Assembly (NCBI GenBank): GCA_050299175.1
Contig: JBNKVM010000045.1
Location: 1 to 64,000, forward strand
Source of the DNA: JAPHTQ01 sp050299175
Lineage (GTDB): Bacteria > Pseudomonadota > Gammaproteobacteria > Thiohalomonadales > Thiohalomonadaceae
Direction of reading: 5' to 3'
DNA: 64,000 bases
The position numbers and the translations under genes were made by a program. The notes below the pieces were generated by a model, which did no database searches, had not been told where the DNA came from, and was given only the letters and a program-made list of their open reading frames with translations. Below, piece after piece: positions 24,719 to 32,630 of the stretch (position 1 is its first letter; each line of letters starts with the position of its first letter).

Positions 24719-26086
24719 TTAGTTCATGGTAATGGGTATCACCGTACTCCATGCTGGCGAACCGACATTGACCGTTAGACTTGCTGTACCAGTATTACCC
24801 GTTGTGGTAATGGTATAAAGCGTGGGGTCGTTGATATCCTGTTGTCCGGTCAAGTTACCACTCAGGGTCCAAGTAATGTTTGAGCCGGTATTAAGTAAAT
24901 TGGACCAACGTTGGACAACTTGAAAGTCCATGGTATTACCCAAAGTGGCATTGAGTGTTACCGCAGACGAATTCACACCAAACCCGGTACCGGCCCATAC
25001 ATCACAACAAACGGGTGCCAACCATGCCGAAGCCAATAGCGATGCATCAACAGGGCCAATGCCAATGGAGGTGTTGTCATTGTCAATGAGCTTGATCTCG
25101 TAGCTCAATGCAGCGTTGCTCGTATCAGCTATCTGGTATTCCACCAAATAGAAGCCATTGTAGTAATTCTCGATAAAGGTCATGGCACTATCAACTGCCG
25201 CGCTGTATGTACCGCCATCTGGAACCGTCGTGGTAATAGGAAACGTACTGATACCCTCCAGGGCTGCGGTATCCGGGTTATCACCCACTGCGATGGAATG
25301 TATCCAATACACCTTATCAGACAAAGTCGTCACATCACCTGCAGTGTTCGTCGAGGAACTATCCAGGCCATCACTCATAATCACCATCACTTCAACATCC
25401 GAAGTAGGCGCTGTAGCAACGCTGTGGTCGTATACGGTTCTGTTAGGATTGACAGCGATTCGATCTGCCACAATGGTTGCAATCGATTCGTAAAAGAATG
25501 TATTCCCGAGTTGCGGTGTCAGCAAGTTTATTGCCGTTGTTACTGTAGTGGCCGTACCCGCATCGACCGCGTCGGTACCGCCTACCGGAAGAAGTGGATT
25601 CACGCTCCCTGTGGTACTGAAGGCATAAACCGTAACAGGGATTTGAAGCGCGACCGCATCATTTACCAGCTTTACCGCAGCTTGCTGCAACTCAGTAAAA
25701 TGGGACGACATATCGTTACTGATGTCCAACATCAAAACGAGATGGGGGTTTACCTGCGTCAGAAAATCCATTTTCTGCACATGATGGAATGCCTCGAAAT
25801 CGCTTTTTGGCGCGATGACCCTGAAGTCACCTCCGTCGAGATTGGCGATAGGGTCACCGTTTGCATCCAGCACTGACAGGGCGGTATTAATTATGTGGTA
25901 AGTAGGCTCGCCACCCGATTTCCCAACATGTAGAACCGCTGTCGATGTGACCGTCGCAGACGTGTTTGTATTTGTATTAGAATTAGTGTTATTTGAAGCA
26001 CTACTCGAACTGGCATCACCGCCACAGGATGCCAGCGACAAGGCAGCCAATACAGCAATGAAATTACGAAGGTTAAGCAAGCGCAT
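24719..26086 (-). CDS. vWA-domain lipoprotein with C-terminal Ig-like region, unknown role
   Basis: 455 residues. Lipoprotein signal with lipobox LASC (Cys21), a Ser/Asn/Thr-rich linker (24-48), a short beta domain (about 50-95), then a von Willebrand factor A-like domain from about 113 to 300: LVLMLDISND corresponds to the MIDAS DxSxS motif but ends in Asp125 instead of Ser; the GNTFFYES Thr and VMVIMSDG Asp are retained. The C-terminal 100 residues look like a bacterial Ig-like fold (NITWTLSGNLTG..., SLTVNVGSPAW). Base composition is visibly less GC-rich than ftsX or rpoH. It is divergent from the PleD-like gene and interrupts the ftsX-rpoH neighbourhood, suggesting later insertion. Cell-surface adhesion or sensing is a guess. 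Confidence 0.75.
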   Translation of the reverse strand: MRLLNLRNFIAVLAALSLASCGGDASSSSASNNTNSNTNTNTSATVTSTAVLHVGKSGGEPTYHIINTALSVLDANGDPIANLDGGDFRVIAPKSDFEAFHHVQKMDFLTQVNPHLVLMLDISNDMSSHFTELQQAAVKLVNDAVALQIPVTVYAFSTTGSVNPLLPVGGTDAVDAGTATTVTTAINLLTPQLGNTFFYESIATIVADRIAVNPNRTVYDHSVATAPTSDVEVMVIMSDGLDSSSTNTAGDVTTLSDKVYWIHSIAVGDNPDTAALEGISTFPITTTVPDGGTYSAAVDSAMTFIENYYNGFYLVEYQIADTSNAALSYEIKLIDNDNTSIGIGPVDASLLASAWLAPVCCDVWAGTGFGVNSSAVTLNATLGNTMDFQVVQRWSNLLNTGSNITWTLSGNLTGQQDINDPTLYTITTTGNTGTASLTVNVGSPAWSTVIPITMN

Positions 26087-26293
26087 ACGTGAATTCCTAT
26101 CTGGTAGCCCTTAATATTATGGGTTAATACTACTCTCCAAGTATTTGATGGGCAACAAGCTATCGTCCATACCTTTTGTCGCGTCATCGTACCATTCACC
26201 GATAAACATACCCAGAATCTACGGGCCATTAAGCCAACTTAATGCCATAATGTTCTCAGGGTTTCCCCGACCCGGTTGCATGAGGTACCCACA

Positions 26294-27646
26294 GTGCATA
26301 GCCGCATCATGGTGGTCGACAGTTCGGTAGTTTCGCGTGAAGTGATAACGCGAATCCTGCGAGAGGTAATCGAAGGCGCCGAAGTCTGCGCCTTTGCCAG
26401 CGGCACGGAAGCACTGGATCAGTTGGAGAAAGAGCACTACGACCTGGTCACGACGGCGTTGATGCTCTCCGACATGGATGGCCTCGATCTCTGCCGCCAA
26501 CTCCGCGATTCTTCTGCCCATCATTTCACTCCCGTCATCGTCATCTCGGGCGATGCCGATCAACGTCTGCTGCGTGAAGGTTTCGCTGCCGGGGTCACCG
26601 ACTATTTCGACAAATCTCGCGGCTATCCTGCTTTCGGCAAATTCATCAAGACCTTCTGCCAACGCAACCGCGGCATGGTGGGAAGGGTACTTTACATCGA
26701 AGACAGTCGTACTGCGGCGACACTGACCAAACGGATTATGGAACACCACGGCCTGCAGGTAACACACGTCGCTTCCGCTGAAGCAGCGCTGGACATTCTC
26801 AAGCCAGGCAAAACCAAAGGAACAACCACTCAAAACGATGACTACGACATTGTGGTCACTGATTTTCACCTGAGCGGCGAGATGTCGGGAGGCGATCTGC
26901 TACATGCCATTCGTGCCCGCTACCACTATTCCAGCCAGGAGCTTCCCGTGCTGATGATCACCGGTAGTGAAGATACCCGCACCCAGGTGGAGGCCTTCCA
27001 CTCCGGTGCCAACGACTTCGTTAATAAGCCGATTGTGGAAGAGATCCTGATGGCACGCATTCACTCCATGTTGCTGGTCAAGCAGCAATACGATGCGTTG
27101 CAGTTACAAACACATAGAATGGAGGAGCTTGCCACCACCGACAGCCTCACCGGGGTGCGCAATCGCCACTTTATGCTTGAGCAGGGCGAGAAGATGCGTG
27201 AAGCGGCGGAGAACCAGCCTTTCTGGGTGCTGATTATCGACATCGACCACTTCAAGCAGATTAACGACAATCTGGGACACCTCACCGGTGATCGGGTGCT
27301 GGCGGCACTGGGCACCATGCTCAAGCTGCTGTTCCCCGATGGCAGCGTGGTCCGCTTCGGCGGTGAGGAATTCGCCGTCCTGCTTCCCCATTGTACCCGC
27401 GAGCAGGCACTGGAAAGAGCCGAAAAGACCCGAAGCGGCTCCGCTTCACTGCAGCCCGACAAAGTCCGTTTCACCGTTAGCGTCGGTGTCGCTGGCACCG
27501 AAGACCATCCGGATGCGGACCTCAATGCCCTCATTGGCCTTGCTGACCGCGCCCTCTACGCCAGCAAGGAAGCGGGCCGCAACCAGGTCAGCGTCACCCC
27601 AGCTGACGGCGAACCCGCCCCCCTGAGTGAGGCCATTAGCGCCTGA
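26294..27646 (+). CDS. PleD-like response regulator: REC-REC-GGDEF diguanylate cyclase
   Basis: 450 residues. First receiver domain about 3-125: the phospho-acceptor position in LVTTALMLSDMDG is Ala55, so it cannot be phosphorylated in the usual way. Second receiver about 132-265 (VLYIEDSRT, acceptor Asp in VVTDFHLSG, Lys in NKP). GGDEF domain about 285-440 with active-site FGGEEF; the usual inhibitory RxxD just before it is replaced by LFPD, so product inhibition through the I-site is unlikely. It makes c-di-GMP on phosphorylation of REC2. GTG at 26294 with GAGG at 26282-26285 is preferred; TTG at 26276 and ATG at 26309 are alternatives. No cognate histidine kinase is adjacent. Confidence 0.9.
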   Translation: MHSRIMVVDSSVVSREVITRILREVIEGAEVCAFASGTEALDQLEKEHYDLVTTALMLSDMDGLDLCRQLRDSSAHHFTPVIVISGDADQRLLREGFAAGVTDYFDKSRGYPAFGKFIKTFCQRNRGMVGRVLYIEDSRTAATLTKRIMEHHGLQVTHVASAEAALDILKPGKTKGTTTQNDDYDIVVTDFHLSGEMSGGDLLHAIRARYHYSSQELPVLMITGSEDTRTQVEAFHSGANDFVNKPIVEEILMARIHSMLLVKQQYDALQLQTHRMEELATTDSLTGVRNRHFMLEQGEKMREAAENQPFWVLIIDIDHFKQINDNLGHLTGDRVLAALGTMLKLLFPDGSVVRFGGEEFAVLLPHCTREQALERAEKTRSGSASLQPDKVRFTVSVGVAGTEDHPDADLNALIGLADRALYASKEAGRNQVSVTPADGEPAPLSEAISA

Positions 27647-27688
27647 ACTTCCCGGCTCCACCTCTGTCGAAAAAACCAATAAAATAGG

Positions 27689-27717
27689 TTGGCAATATAA
27701 TATCCTAGTGATATAGT
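27689..27717 (+). promoter_or_regulatory. sigma-70-type promoter of rpoH
   Basis: TTGGCA at 27689-27694 and TATAGT at 27712-27717 with a 17-bp spacer. Predicted start about 27724, leaving a short leader with GGAGG at 27750-27754 before the ATG. rpoH is therefore expressed independently of ftsX here. Confidence 0.65.
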
Positions 27718-27760
27718 CAGGATTAACGATTGTACTAACGGGTTTTGACGGAGGTATCCA

Positions 27761-28618
27761 ATGTCCAAGGCACTGGAACTGCAGATGAACTTTCCGCTGA
27801 GCAGCATTGAGGCGTACACCCAGGCGGTGAACCGCATTCCGGTGCTCTCAGCCGAAGAGGAACACGAACTGGCGGTCCGTTATCGTCAGGAAGAAGATGT
27901 GGAGGCAGCGCAGAAGCTGATCCTGTCCCACCTGCGCTTCGTCGCCCATATTGCCCGCGGCTACAGCGGCTACGGCCTGCCCCACGCCGATCTGATCCAG
28001 GAGGGCAATATCGGTCTGATGAAGGCGGTACGCCGCTTCGATCCCACCATGAACGTGCGCCTGGTCTCCTTCGCGGTCCACTGGATCCGCGCCGAGATCC
28101 ACGAATTTATCCTGCGTAACTGGCGTATCGTCAAGGTAGCCACCACCAAGGCGCAGCGCAAGCTGTTCTTCAATCTGCGCAGCTCGAAGAAGCGCCTCGG
28201 CTGGTTCACCGACGAGGAGGTCGGCACCGTTGCCGAGACCCTCGGTGTCAGCCGTGCCGACGTGCTGGAGATGGAATCCCGTCTCAGCGGCCGCGATATG
28301 GCCTTCGACGGCGCGCCGGACGATGGTAAGGACGAAGATGACTTGGTGGTCGCCCCGGCCAACTACCTGCAGGACGTACGCTTCGAGCCCGCTACCCAGG
28401 TTGAACACGACGACTGGGAGGAGCACAGCAACAGCCAGTTACACGAGGCCCTTGGTGGCCTCGATGACCGCAGCCGCGACATCGTCGCCTCACGCTGGCT
28501 GACCGAAGACAAGGTCACCCTGCAGGAACTGGCAGACAAGTACAACGTCTCTGCCGAGCGCATCCGCCAGTTGGAAAAGAATGCGATGCAGAAACTGAAG
28601 AACGTGCTGACTGCATGA
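27761..28618 (+). CDS. rpoH: RpoH, heat-shock sigma factor (sigma-32)
   Basis: 285 residues. Region 2 (LSHLRFVAHIARGYSGYGLPHADLIQEGNIGLMKAVRRFDP in outline) binds core and the -10 element; the RpoH-specific box QRKLFFNLRSSKKRLGWF lies at about 130-147; region 4 with a helix-turn-helix (VTLQELADKYNVSAERIRQLEKNAMQKLK) is at the C-terminus. It directs RNA polymerase to chaperone and protease promoters such as hslVU, also in this window. ATG with GGAGG 6 nt upstream. The gene has its own promoter and terminator. Confidence 0.97.
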   Translation: MSKALELQMNFPLSSIEAYTQAVNRIPVLSAEEEHELAVRYRQEEDVEAAQKLILSHLRFVAHIARGYSGYGLPHADLIQEGNIGLMKAVRRFDPTMNVRLVSFAVHWIRAEIHEFILRNWRIVKVATTKAQRKLFFNLRSSKKRLGWFTDEEVGTVAETLGVSRADVLEMESRLSGRDMAFDGAPDDGKDEDDLVVAPANYLQDVRFEPATQVEHDDWEEHSNSQLHEALGGLDDRSRDIVASRWLTEDKVTLQELADKYNVSAERIRQLEKNAMQKLKNVLTA

Positions 28619-28640
28619 ATGGCATAGTTTAACCGTAACG

Positions 28641-28669
28641 AAACGGCCTCCTCGCGAGGCCGTTTTTTT
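28641..28669 (+). terminator. intrinsic terminator after rpoH
   Basis: Stem acggcctc / gaggccgt (28643-28650 and 28656-28663), 5-nt loop, followed by seven T residues, 23 bp after the rpoH stop. Confidence 0.92.
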
Positions 28670-28720
28670 GCGTCCCCTCTACCTCAATACCAACACAGAA
28701 ACTGTGGTTTATACCGTTCG

Positions 28721-28769
28721 GCGCATAGTGCGCTATCTTCCTTGCACATACTTACTCACTGACTAGAGT
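28721..28769 (+). promoter_or_regulatory. promoter region of the DUF1540 gene with adjoining palindrome
   Basis: TTGCAC (28742-28747) and TAGAGT (28764-28769) with a 16-bp spacer form a plausible sigma-70 promoter. Just upstream is a perfect palindrome GCGCA-tag-TGCGC at 28721-28733, positioned where an activator would bind. The leader of about 100 nt contains a GGCGG/CCGCC pair but fits no riboswitch I know. Confidence 0.45.
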
Positions 28770-28878
28770 CAAGAATACCCCAGAGCGCTGTAGCGACTAC
28801 CGTCCGCATGGAAAAAGAGAGGCGGCAGCCCTCACCTACGGTTACCACACCGCCCACTCAGAATATGGAGGTTTCGCC

Positions 28879-29181
28879 ATGAATAAAATGGTTATCGAAA
28901 TGCCGCTGGTCGAAGAGTGCATGGTCAGTTCCTGCGCCTACAACATGCAGAACGGTTGCCACGCCCGTGCCATCACCATTGGTGACGGCACCCATCCAGG
29001 TTGCGACACTTTCCTCATGGAGTCACAACATACGCACAACAATCAGCAGAACGCCGGTATCGGCGCCTGCAAGTGCACCGCCTGTGATCACAATGATGAT
29101 TTCGAGTGCATGACTGACGCAGTACAGGTAGGCCTGATCAACAACGAGGCAAACTGCCTGACCTATAGTGCCCGCGCCTGA
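28879..29181 (+). CDS. DUF1540 protein with two Cys-rich repeats
   Basis: 100 residues. Two DUF1540-type units: CMVSSCAYNMQNGCHA with C14, C19, C27, C42, and CKCTACDHNDDFECMT with C64/C66, C69, C77, C93. The four-Cys spacing in each suggests a small metal-binding (zinc or iron) fold. DUF1540 proteins are best known from Gram-positive sporeformers, but doubled versions also occur in proteobacteria; function is unknown. A strong GGAGG ribosome-binding site precedes the ATG. The gene is monocistronic, with its own promoter and terminator, suggesting independently regulated and possibly abundant product. Confidence 0.85.
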   Translation: MNKMVIEMPLVEECMVSSCAYNMQNGCHARAITIGDGTHPGCDTFLMESQHTHNNQQNAGIGACKCTACDHNDDFECMTDAVQVGLINNEANCLTYSARA

Positions 29182-29198
29182 TGCGCGGAAGCTGAGAC

Positions 29199-29228
29199 GA
29201 AAACGCCACCCCCGAGGTGGCGTTTTCA
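29199..29228. terminator. bidirectional terminator DUF1540 / mscS
   Basis: Stem aaaacgccacc / ggtggcgtttt with a CCCGA loop, symmetrical A/T ends, in the 58-bp gap between convergent genes. Confidence 0.88.
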
Positions 29229-29239
29229 CATCTGCAGAT

Positions 29240-30301
29240 TTATTGCACGGACTCGCTTCGGAGATAGAGGGTCTGGGTCGGGTAGGCGAACTCGATCCCC
29301 TCCTCTTCGAAACGCTTGTGGATAGAGAGGTTAATCGCCTGCTGGATATCCATGTAGAGATTGTAATCAGCGGCAAGCACGTAATAGACCGTCTCATAGT
29401 TGAGGGAAAAGTCGCCGTACGCCTTGAAGTGGCTGCGGTCGAAACGTACCTGTTCGCCCTGTGCTTCCACCGCCTCGCGTAGGATCTGCGGGATCAGTTC
29501 CAACTTGCTGCGCGGCGTCTGGTAGGTTACGCCAAGGGGGAAAACAACACGGCGCTCGTACATCCGGCCATAGTTACGTAGACGACTGGAGAGCAGATCG
29601 GCATTGGAGAAGACCAGTTGCTCGCCGGAGAGACTGCGTAGACGGGTGGTTTTCAATCCCACCTTCTCCACGCTGCCGAGGAAATCGTCAACAATAACGA
29701 AATCCCCTACGGCGAATGGCTTATCAAGCACGATGGCCAGTGCAGCCAGCAGATCGCCGAGGATGTTCTGCACCGCCAGTGCCACGGCGATACCACCGAT
29801 ACCGAGGCCGGTCAGTAGCGCAGTAACGTCGACACCGAGATTATCCAGGGTCAGCAGCAGCACGACGGCCCAGAGCACCAACCTGCCGAGGAAACCGATA
29901 GCACTTAATGTGGTGGTACTGGCGGGATTCTCCGCCAACTGTTTCTCACCGTATCGATCCAGCGCCAGTTTGAGTAACGCACCTGCCCACAAACCTGCCT
30001 GCAGGAACAGGGCGATCGTGATCACGCTGTCACTAATCGATTCCACACGAGACGGCAGATCGACGAATCTCAGGCCGAAATAGAGACTGAGCAGAAAAAG
30101 AAATAGACCATGAGTGTGGCTCATCACAGTCACCAGGTCGTCATCGAGCTGGCTACCGCTGCGTTCGGCCATCCTGGCGAAGCGCCGCCCAACACTGCGT
30201 CGGATCAATGCCAGCAACAGCATCGTGCCCACCGCTACGGCGGCGGCAAGCAGCCAGTCGCGCAGATCATTTTGCAGAAATGTCAGTTCGGGAAGTTGCA
30301 T
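29240..30301 (-). CDS. MscS-family mechanosensitive channel
   Basis: 353 residues with about four membrane helices in the first 190 residues. The pore-lining helix and following motif read GLGIGGIAVALAVQNILGDLLAALAIVLD with the family's Gly/Ala pattern, then the beta domain FAVGDFVIVDDFLGSVEKVGLKTTRLRSLSGEQLVFSNADLL in outline, and a C-terminal alpha-beta domain. Longer than E. coli MscS (286), closer to the YbdG/YnaI or MscMJ-like branch. It opens on membrane tension to release solutes. It starts 11 bp after bioD and so may be co-transcribed with the biotin operon. Confidence 0.92.
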   Translation of the reverse strand: MQLPELTFLQNDLRDWLLAAAVAVGTMLLLALIRRSVGRRFARMAERSGSQLDDDLVTVMSHTHGLFLFLLSLYFGLRFVDLPSRVESISDSVITIALFLQAGLWAGALLKLALDRYGEKQLAENPASTTTLSAIGFLGRLVLWAVVLLLTLDNLGVDVTALLTGLGIGGIAVALAVQNILGDLLAALAIVLDKPFAVGDFVIVDDFLGSVEKVGLKTTRLRSLSGEQLVFSNADLLSSRLRNYGRMYERRVVFPLGVTYQTPRSKLELIPQILREAVEAQGEQVRFDRSHFKAYGDFSLNYETVYYVLAADYNLYMDIQQAINLSIHKRFEEEGIEFAYPTQTLYLRSESVQ

Positions 30302-30312
30302 GGTTGTTCCTC

Positions 30313-30987
30313 TTACTGCAACGGCAAATTCAAAGCGGCGGCAACATCGACCACCGACAATTCGCTCATGTACGGTACCACGCCCAACAGCGGCGCCTCC
30401 AGCCGTCTCTCCAGTGTAGACACTACGCTATCCTGTTCCACCATCTGCACTTCGAGTGCATTGGCTATCCAACCGACCAGTTCGCACCCATCGTTACGGA
30501 TCGTCTCAGCAGTGAGCAGCGCATGATTGATACAACCCAGACGCAGACCAACCACCAGGATCACTGGCAGTCCCAGTGCTTTTGCCAGATCGGCGACGGT
30601 TTCATTCTCATTCAGCGGCACCCGCCAACCGCCGACTCCTTCGACAACTACCTGATCGACCTGTTTAGCGATGCGCAAAAAATCATCACGGATTATGTCG
30701 AGCTGGATCACTCTTTCGGCTTGTTGCGCAGCAATGTTCGGCGATATGGGCGGATCAAAGGCGAAGGGATTGATGGTCTCGTAGGGTAAGACAACCGAAC
30801 TTTGCGCCTGCAACAACAGTGCATCGTCGTTACGCAAACCCTCTGCGGTTTCTTCGCAACCGCTGGCCACTGGTTTCATGCCGGCAACCGTGAACCCCTG
30901 CTGTTTCAGTTTCAGCATCAACGCGGCGCTGCACCAGCTCTTGCCGACGCCGGTGTCGGTGCCGGTAATGAAATAACCCTTAGCCAC
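30313..30987 (-). CDS. bioD: BioD, dethiobiotin synthetase (GTG start)
   Basis: ATP-dependent ring closure of 7,8-diaminopelargonate to dethiobiotin. 224 residues from GTG at 30987. P-loop GTDTGVGKSW at about 8-17, VAGMKPVASG with the substrate Lys, and the VVEGVGGWRVPLNENET nucleotide loop. This start overlaps bioC by 8 bp and has AGGAG 5 nt upstream; a longer frame to 31074 lies wholly inside bioC and would add 29 unrelated residues. Fifth gene of the bio operon. Confidence 0.96.
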   Translation of the reverse strand: MAKGYFITGTDTGVGKSWCSAALMLKLKQQGFTVAGMKPVASGCEETAEGLRNDDALLLQAQSSVVLPYETINPFAFDPPISPNIAAQQAERVIQLDIIRDDFLRIAKQVDQVVVEGVGGWRVPLNENETVADLAKALGLPVILVVGLRLGCINHALLTAETIRNDGCELVGWIANALEVQMVEQDSVVSTLERRLEAPLLGVVPYMSELSVVDVAAALNLPLQ

Positions 30988-31870
30988 GACTGCTCCTGAA
31001 CTGTTCCAGTGAGGCCACCACTTCGCCGTTATGGGCAGGTTGTGGATCGCGCTCCTGTTCCGCACGCCAGGCATGGCCGTAGATCACTTCATAGGTAGCA
31101 GGCAGCAACTTGTCGCGATTACGAAACTGCTCGTAGGCATCGAGCACCGCGCGCAGTTTACCGCGACCGGTCAGTCCACTATGGCGACCAGGATTGATGT
31201 TGTGCGCACCCAGCTCTTTCAGATCGCGCATCAGGGTCATACCGTCGCGATAGGTAAGGGTGATGTACTCCATATCCATCACCGGCTCGGCCAACCCGGC
31301 ATGCAACATCGCATCGCCGACATCGTGCAGATCGAGAAACGCATTCACATGCACACGCTCATCCACTGCGGCCCAACTGGCGCGTAACTCCTGCAAGGTA
31401 TCGGGGCCAAGTGTCGTGTAGAAAAGCACGCCACCCGGCTTGAGCACACGACGAAACTCGCGAAAGGTCTGCTCCAGATCGTTACACCACTGCACGGTGA
31501 GATTGGAAAAAAGCATGTCGAAACTGTTATCGGCAAACGGCAGATTCTCCGCGTCGCCACTGACAAAGGCGTGTTTTTTCCGCCGCCGCTGCCACCAACT
31601 GAAACGACGACGGGTATGACGAACCATTGCCTCGGCCAGATCGATGGCAACGATACGCGCGTCAGGATAACGTTGGCTCAGCGCGTGAGTGCACTGCCCG
31701 GTGCCGCTGCCGAGATCGAGAATGCTCGTCGGCACCATCTTCAACACATCAAGTCGCTCCAGCAGACGTGAACCCACCTCGCGCTGCACTACCGCTACTG
31801 CATCGTAACGATCGGCGGAGGCCTCGAAGGCAACACGGATATCGCGCTTGTCCGGACGCGGGATCGACAT
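30980..31870 (-). CDS. bioC: BioC, malonyl-ACP O-methyltransferase
   Basis: SAM-dependent enzyme that masks malonyl-ACP as its methyl ester to start pimeloyl-ACP synthesis. 296 residues from ATG 31870 (MSIPRPDKRDIRVAFEASADRYD...). SAM motif I is ILDLGSGTGQCT; ENLPFADNSFDMLFSNLTVQWCNDL and RVLKPGGVLFYTTLGPDTLQELR (in outline) are BioC-typical. The frame continues upstream to 32023 but those residues overlap bioH and are not conserved. ATG lies one base after the bioH TAG; translation is coupled. Confidence 0.95.
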   Translation of the reverse strand: MSIPRPDKRDIRVAFEASADRYDAVAVVQREVGSRLLERLDVLKMVPTSILDLGSGTGQCTHALSQRYPDARIVAIDLAEAMVRHTRRRFSWWQRRRKKHAFVSGDAENLPFADNSFDMLFSNLTVQWCNDLEQTFREFRRVLKPGGVLFYTTLGPDTLQELRASWAAVDERVHVNAFLDLHDVGDAMLHAGLAEPVMDMEYITLTYRDGMTLMRDLKELGAHNINPGRHSGLTGRGKLRAVLDAYEQFRNRDKLLPATYEVIYGHAWRAEQERDPQPAHNGEVVASLEQFRSSRG

Positions 31871-31871
31871 A

Positions 31872-32630
31872 CTAGAGAAACTCCTCAACGGCAGCAGTGA
31901 ATTGATCAGGGTGGGAGATAAACGGCGCATGGCCTGCGCCAGCAATAGTACGCAGTTGTGCATTCGGTATATGTGCAGCGGTGTACTCGGCGGCTGCAAG
32001 TGGCGCCAGGATATCGCGCTCACCGTGAATGATCAGTGTCGGTTGTTTGATTGATCGCAACAACGGGCGCAGATCCGCATCGCCTAACAAATGCAGTCCG
32101 GCGGCCAGTGCCTTTGCATCCGGTTCGCCGTGATCGAATAGCGTCTCGCGCAGACGACGCAGCTCTTCCCTGCCGCGTTCTGAACCCCGCGATTGCAAGG
32201 CGACAAAACGCTGCAAGGTCGCACGATAGTCATCGCGCAAACTGTCGGCGAATTGCGCCAGTTCCGCTTGCGGCATCGCATGTGGCCAATCCTCTTTTTG
32301 TACGAAGCAGGGGTTGGCACCGACCAGGATCAGCTTGCTCACCGTTTCAGAATTTGCCGCTGCGGTGAGGGCAATACGTCCACCCAGTGACCAGCCGAAC
32401 CAGGTGGCATTGGCAGGCACCTCCTCAGCGATCTGCGCCGCGATATTCGCCAGGGTGTAATCGCCCTCGGGCATCGAACTGCGACCGTGACCCGGCAGAT
32501 CCACCAAATGCAATCGATAACGTTTAGCCAAAGCACCGACCACCGGGGCGAAGAGTCCACCATGCAGACCCCAGCCGTGCAGCATCACCAGATCGGGACC
32601 GCTGCCACGCTGTTCGATATAGAGACTCAC
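31872..32630 (-). CDS. bioH: BioH, pimeloyl-ACP methyl ester esterase
   Basis: Alpha/beta hydrolase that removes the methyl group from pimeloyl-ACP methyl ester. 252 residues. Nucleophile elbow GWSLGG (Ser81), acid in HGERDILAP, base His in AGHAPFISHP; the oxyanion region LHGWGLHGG is typical of BioH. ATGA overlap with bioF (4 nt) and 1 bp from bioC. In E. coli bioH lies apart from the bio operon; here it is inside it, which supports the assignment. Confidence 0.95.
   Translation of the reverse strand: MSLYIEQRGSGPDLVMLHGWGLHGGLFAPVVGALAKRYRLHLVDLPGHGRSSMPEGDYTLANIAAQIAEEVPANATWFGWSLGGRIALTAAANSETVSKLILVGANPCFVQKEDWPHAMPQAELAQFADSLRDDYRATLQRFVALQSRGSERGREELRRLRETLFDHGEPDAKALAAGLHLLGDADLRPLLRSIKQPTLIIHGERDILAPLAAAEYTAAHIPNAQLRTIAGAGHAPFISHPDQFTAAVEEFL

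Noticed and set aside
28770..28878. possible riboswitch in the leader of the DUF1540 gene
   Set aside because: It has one GGCGG/CCGCC pair, but none of the conserved core sequences of the riboswitch classes I can recall.
31871..32023. N-terminal extension of the bioC frame
   Set aside because: Overlaps bioH; conserved BioC sequence begins at the ATG directly after the bioH stop.
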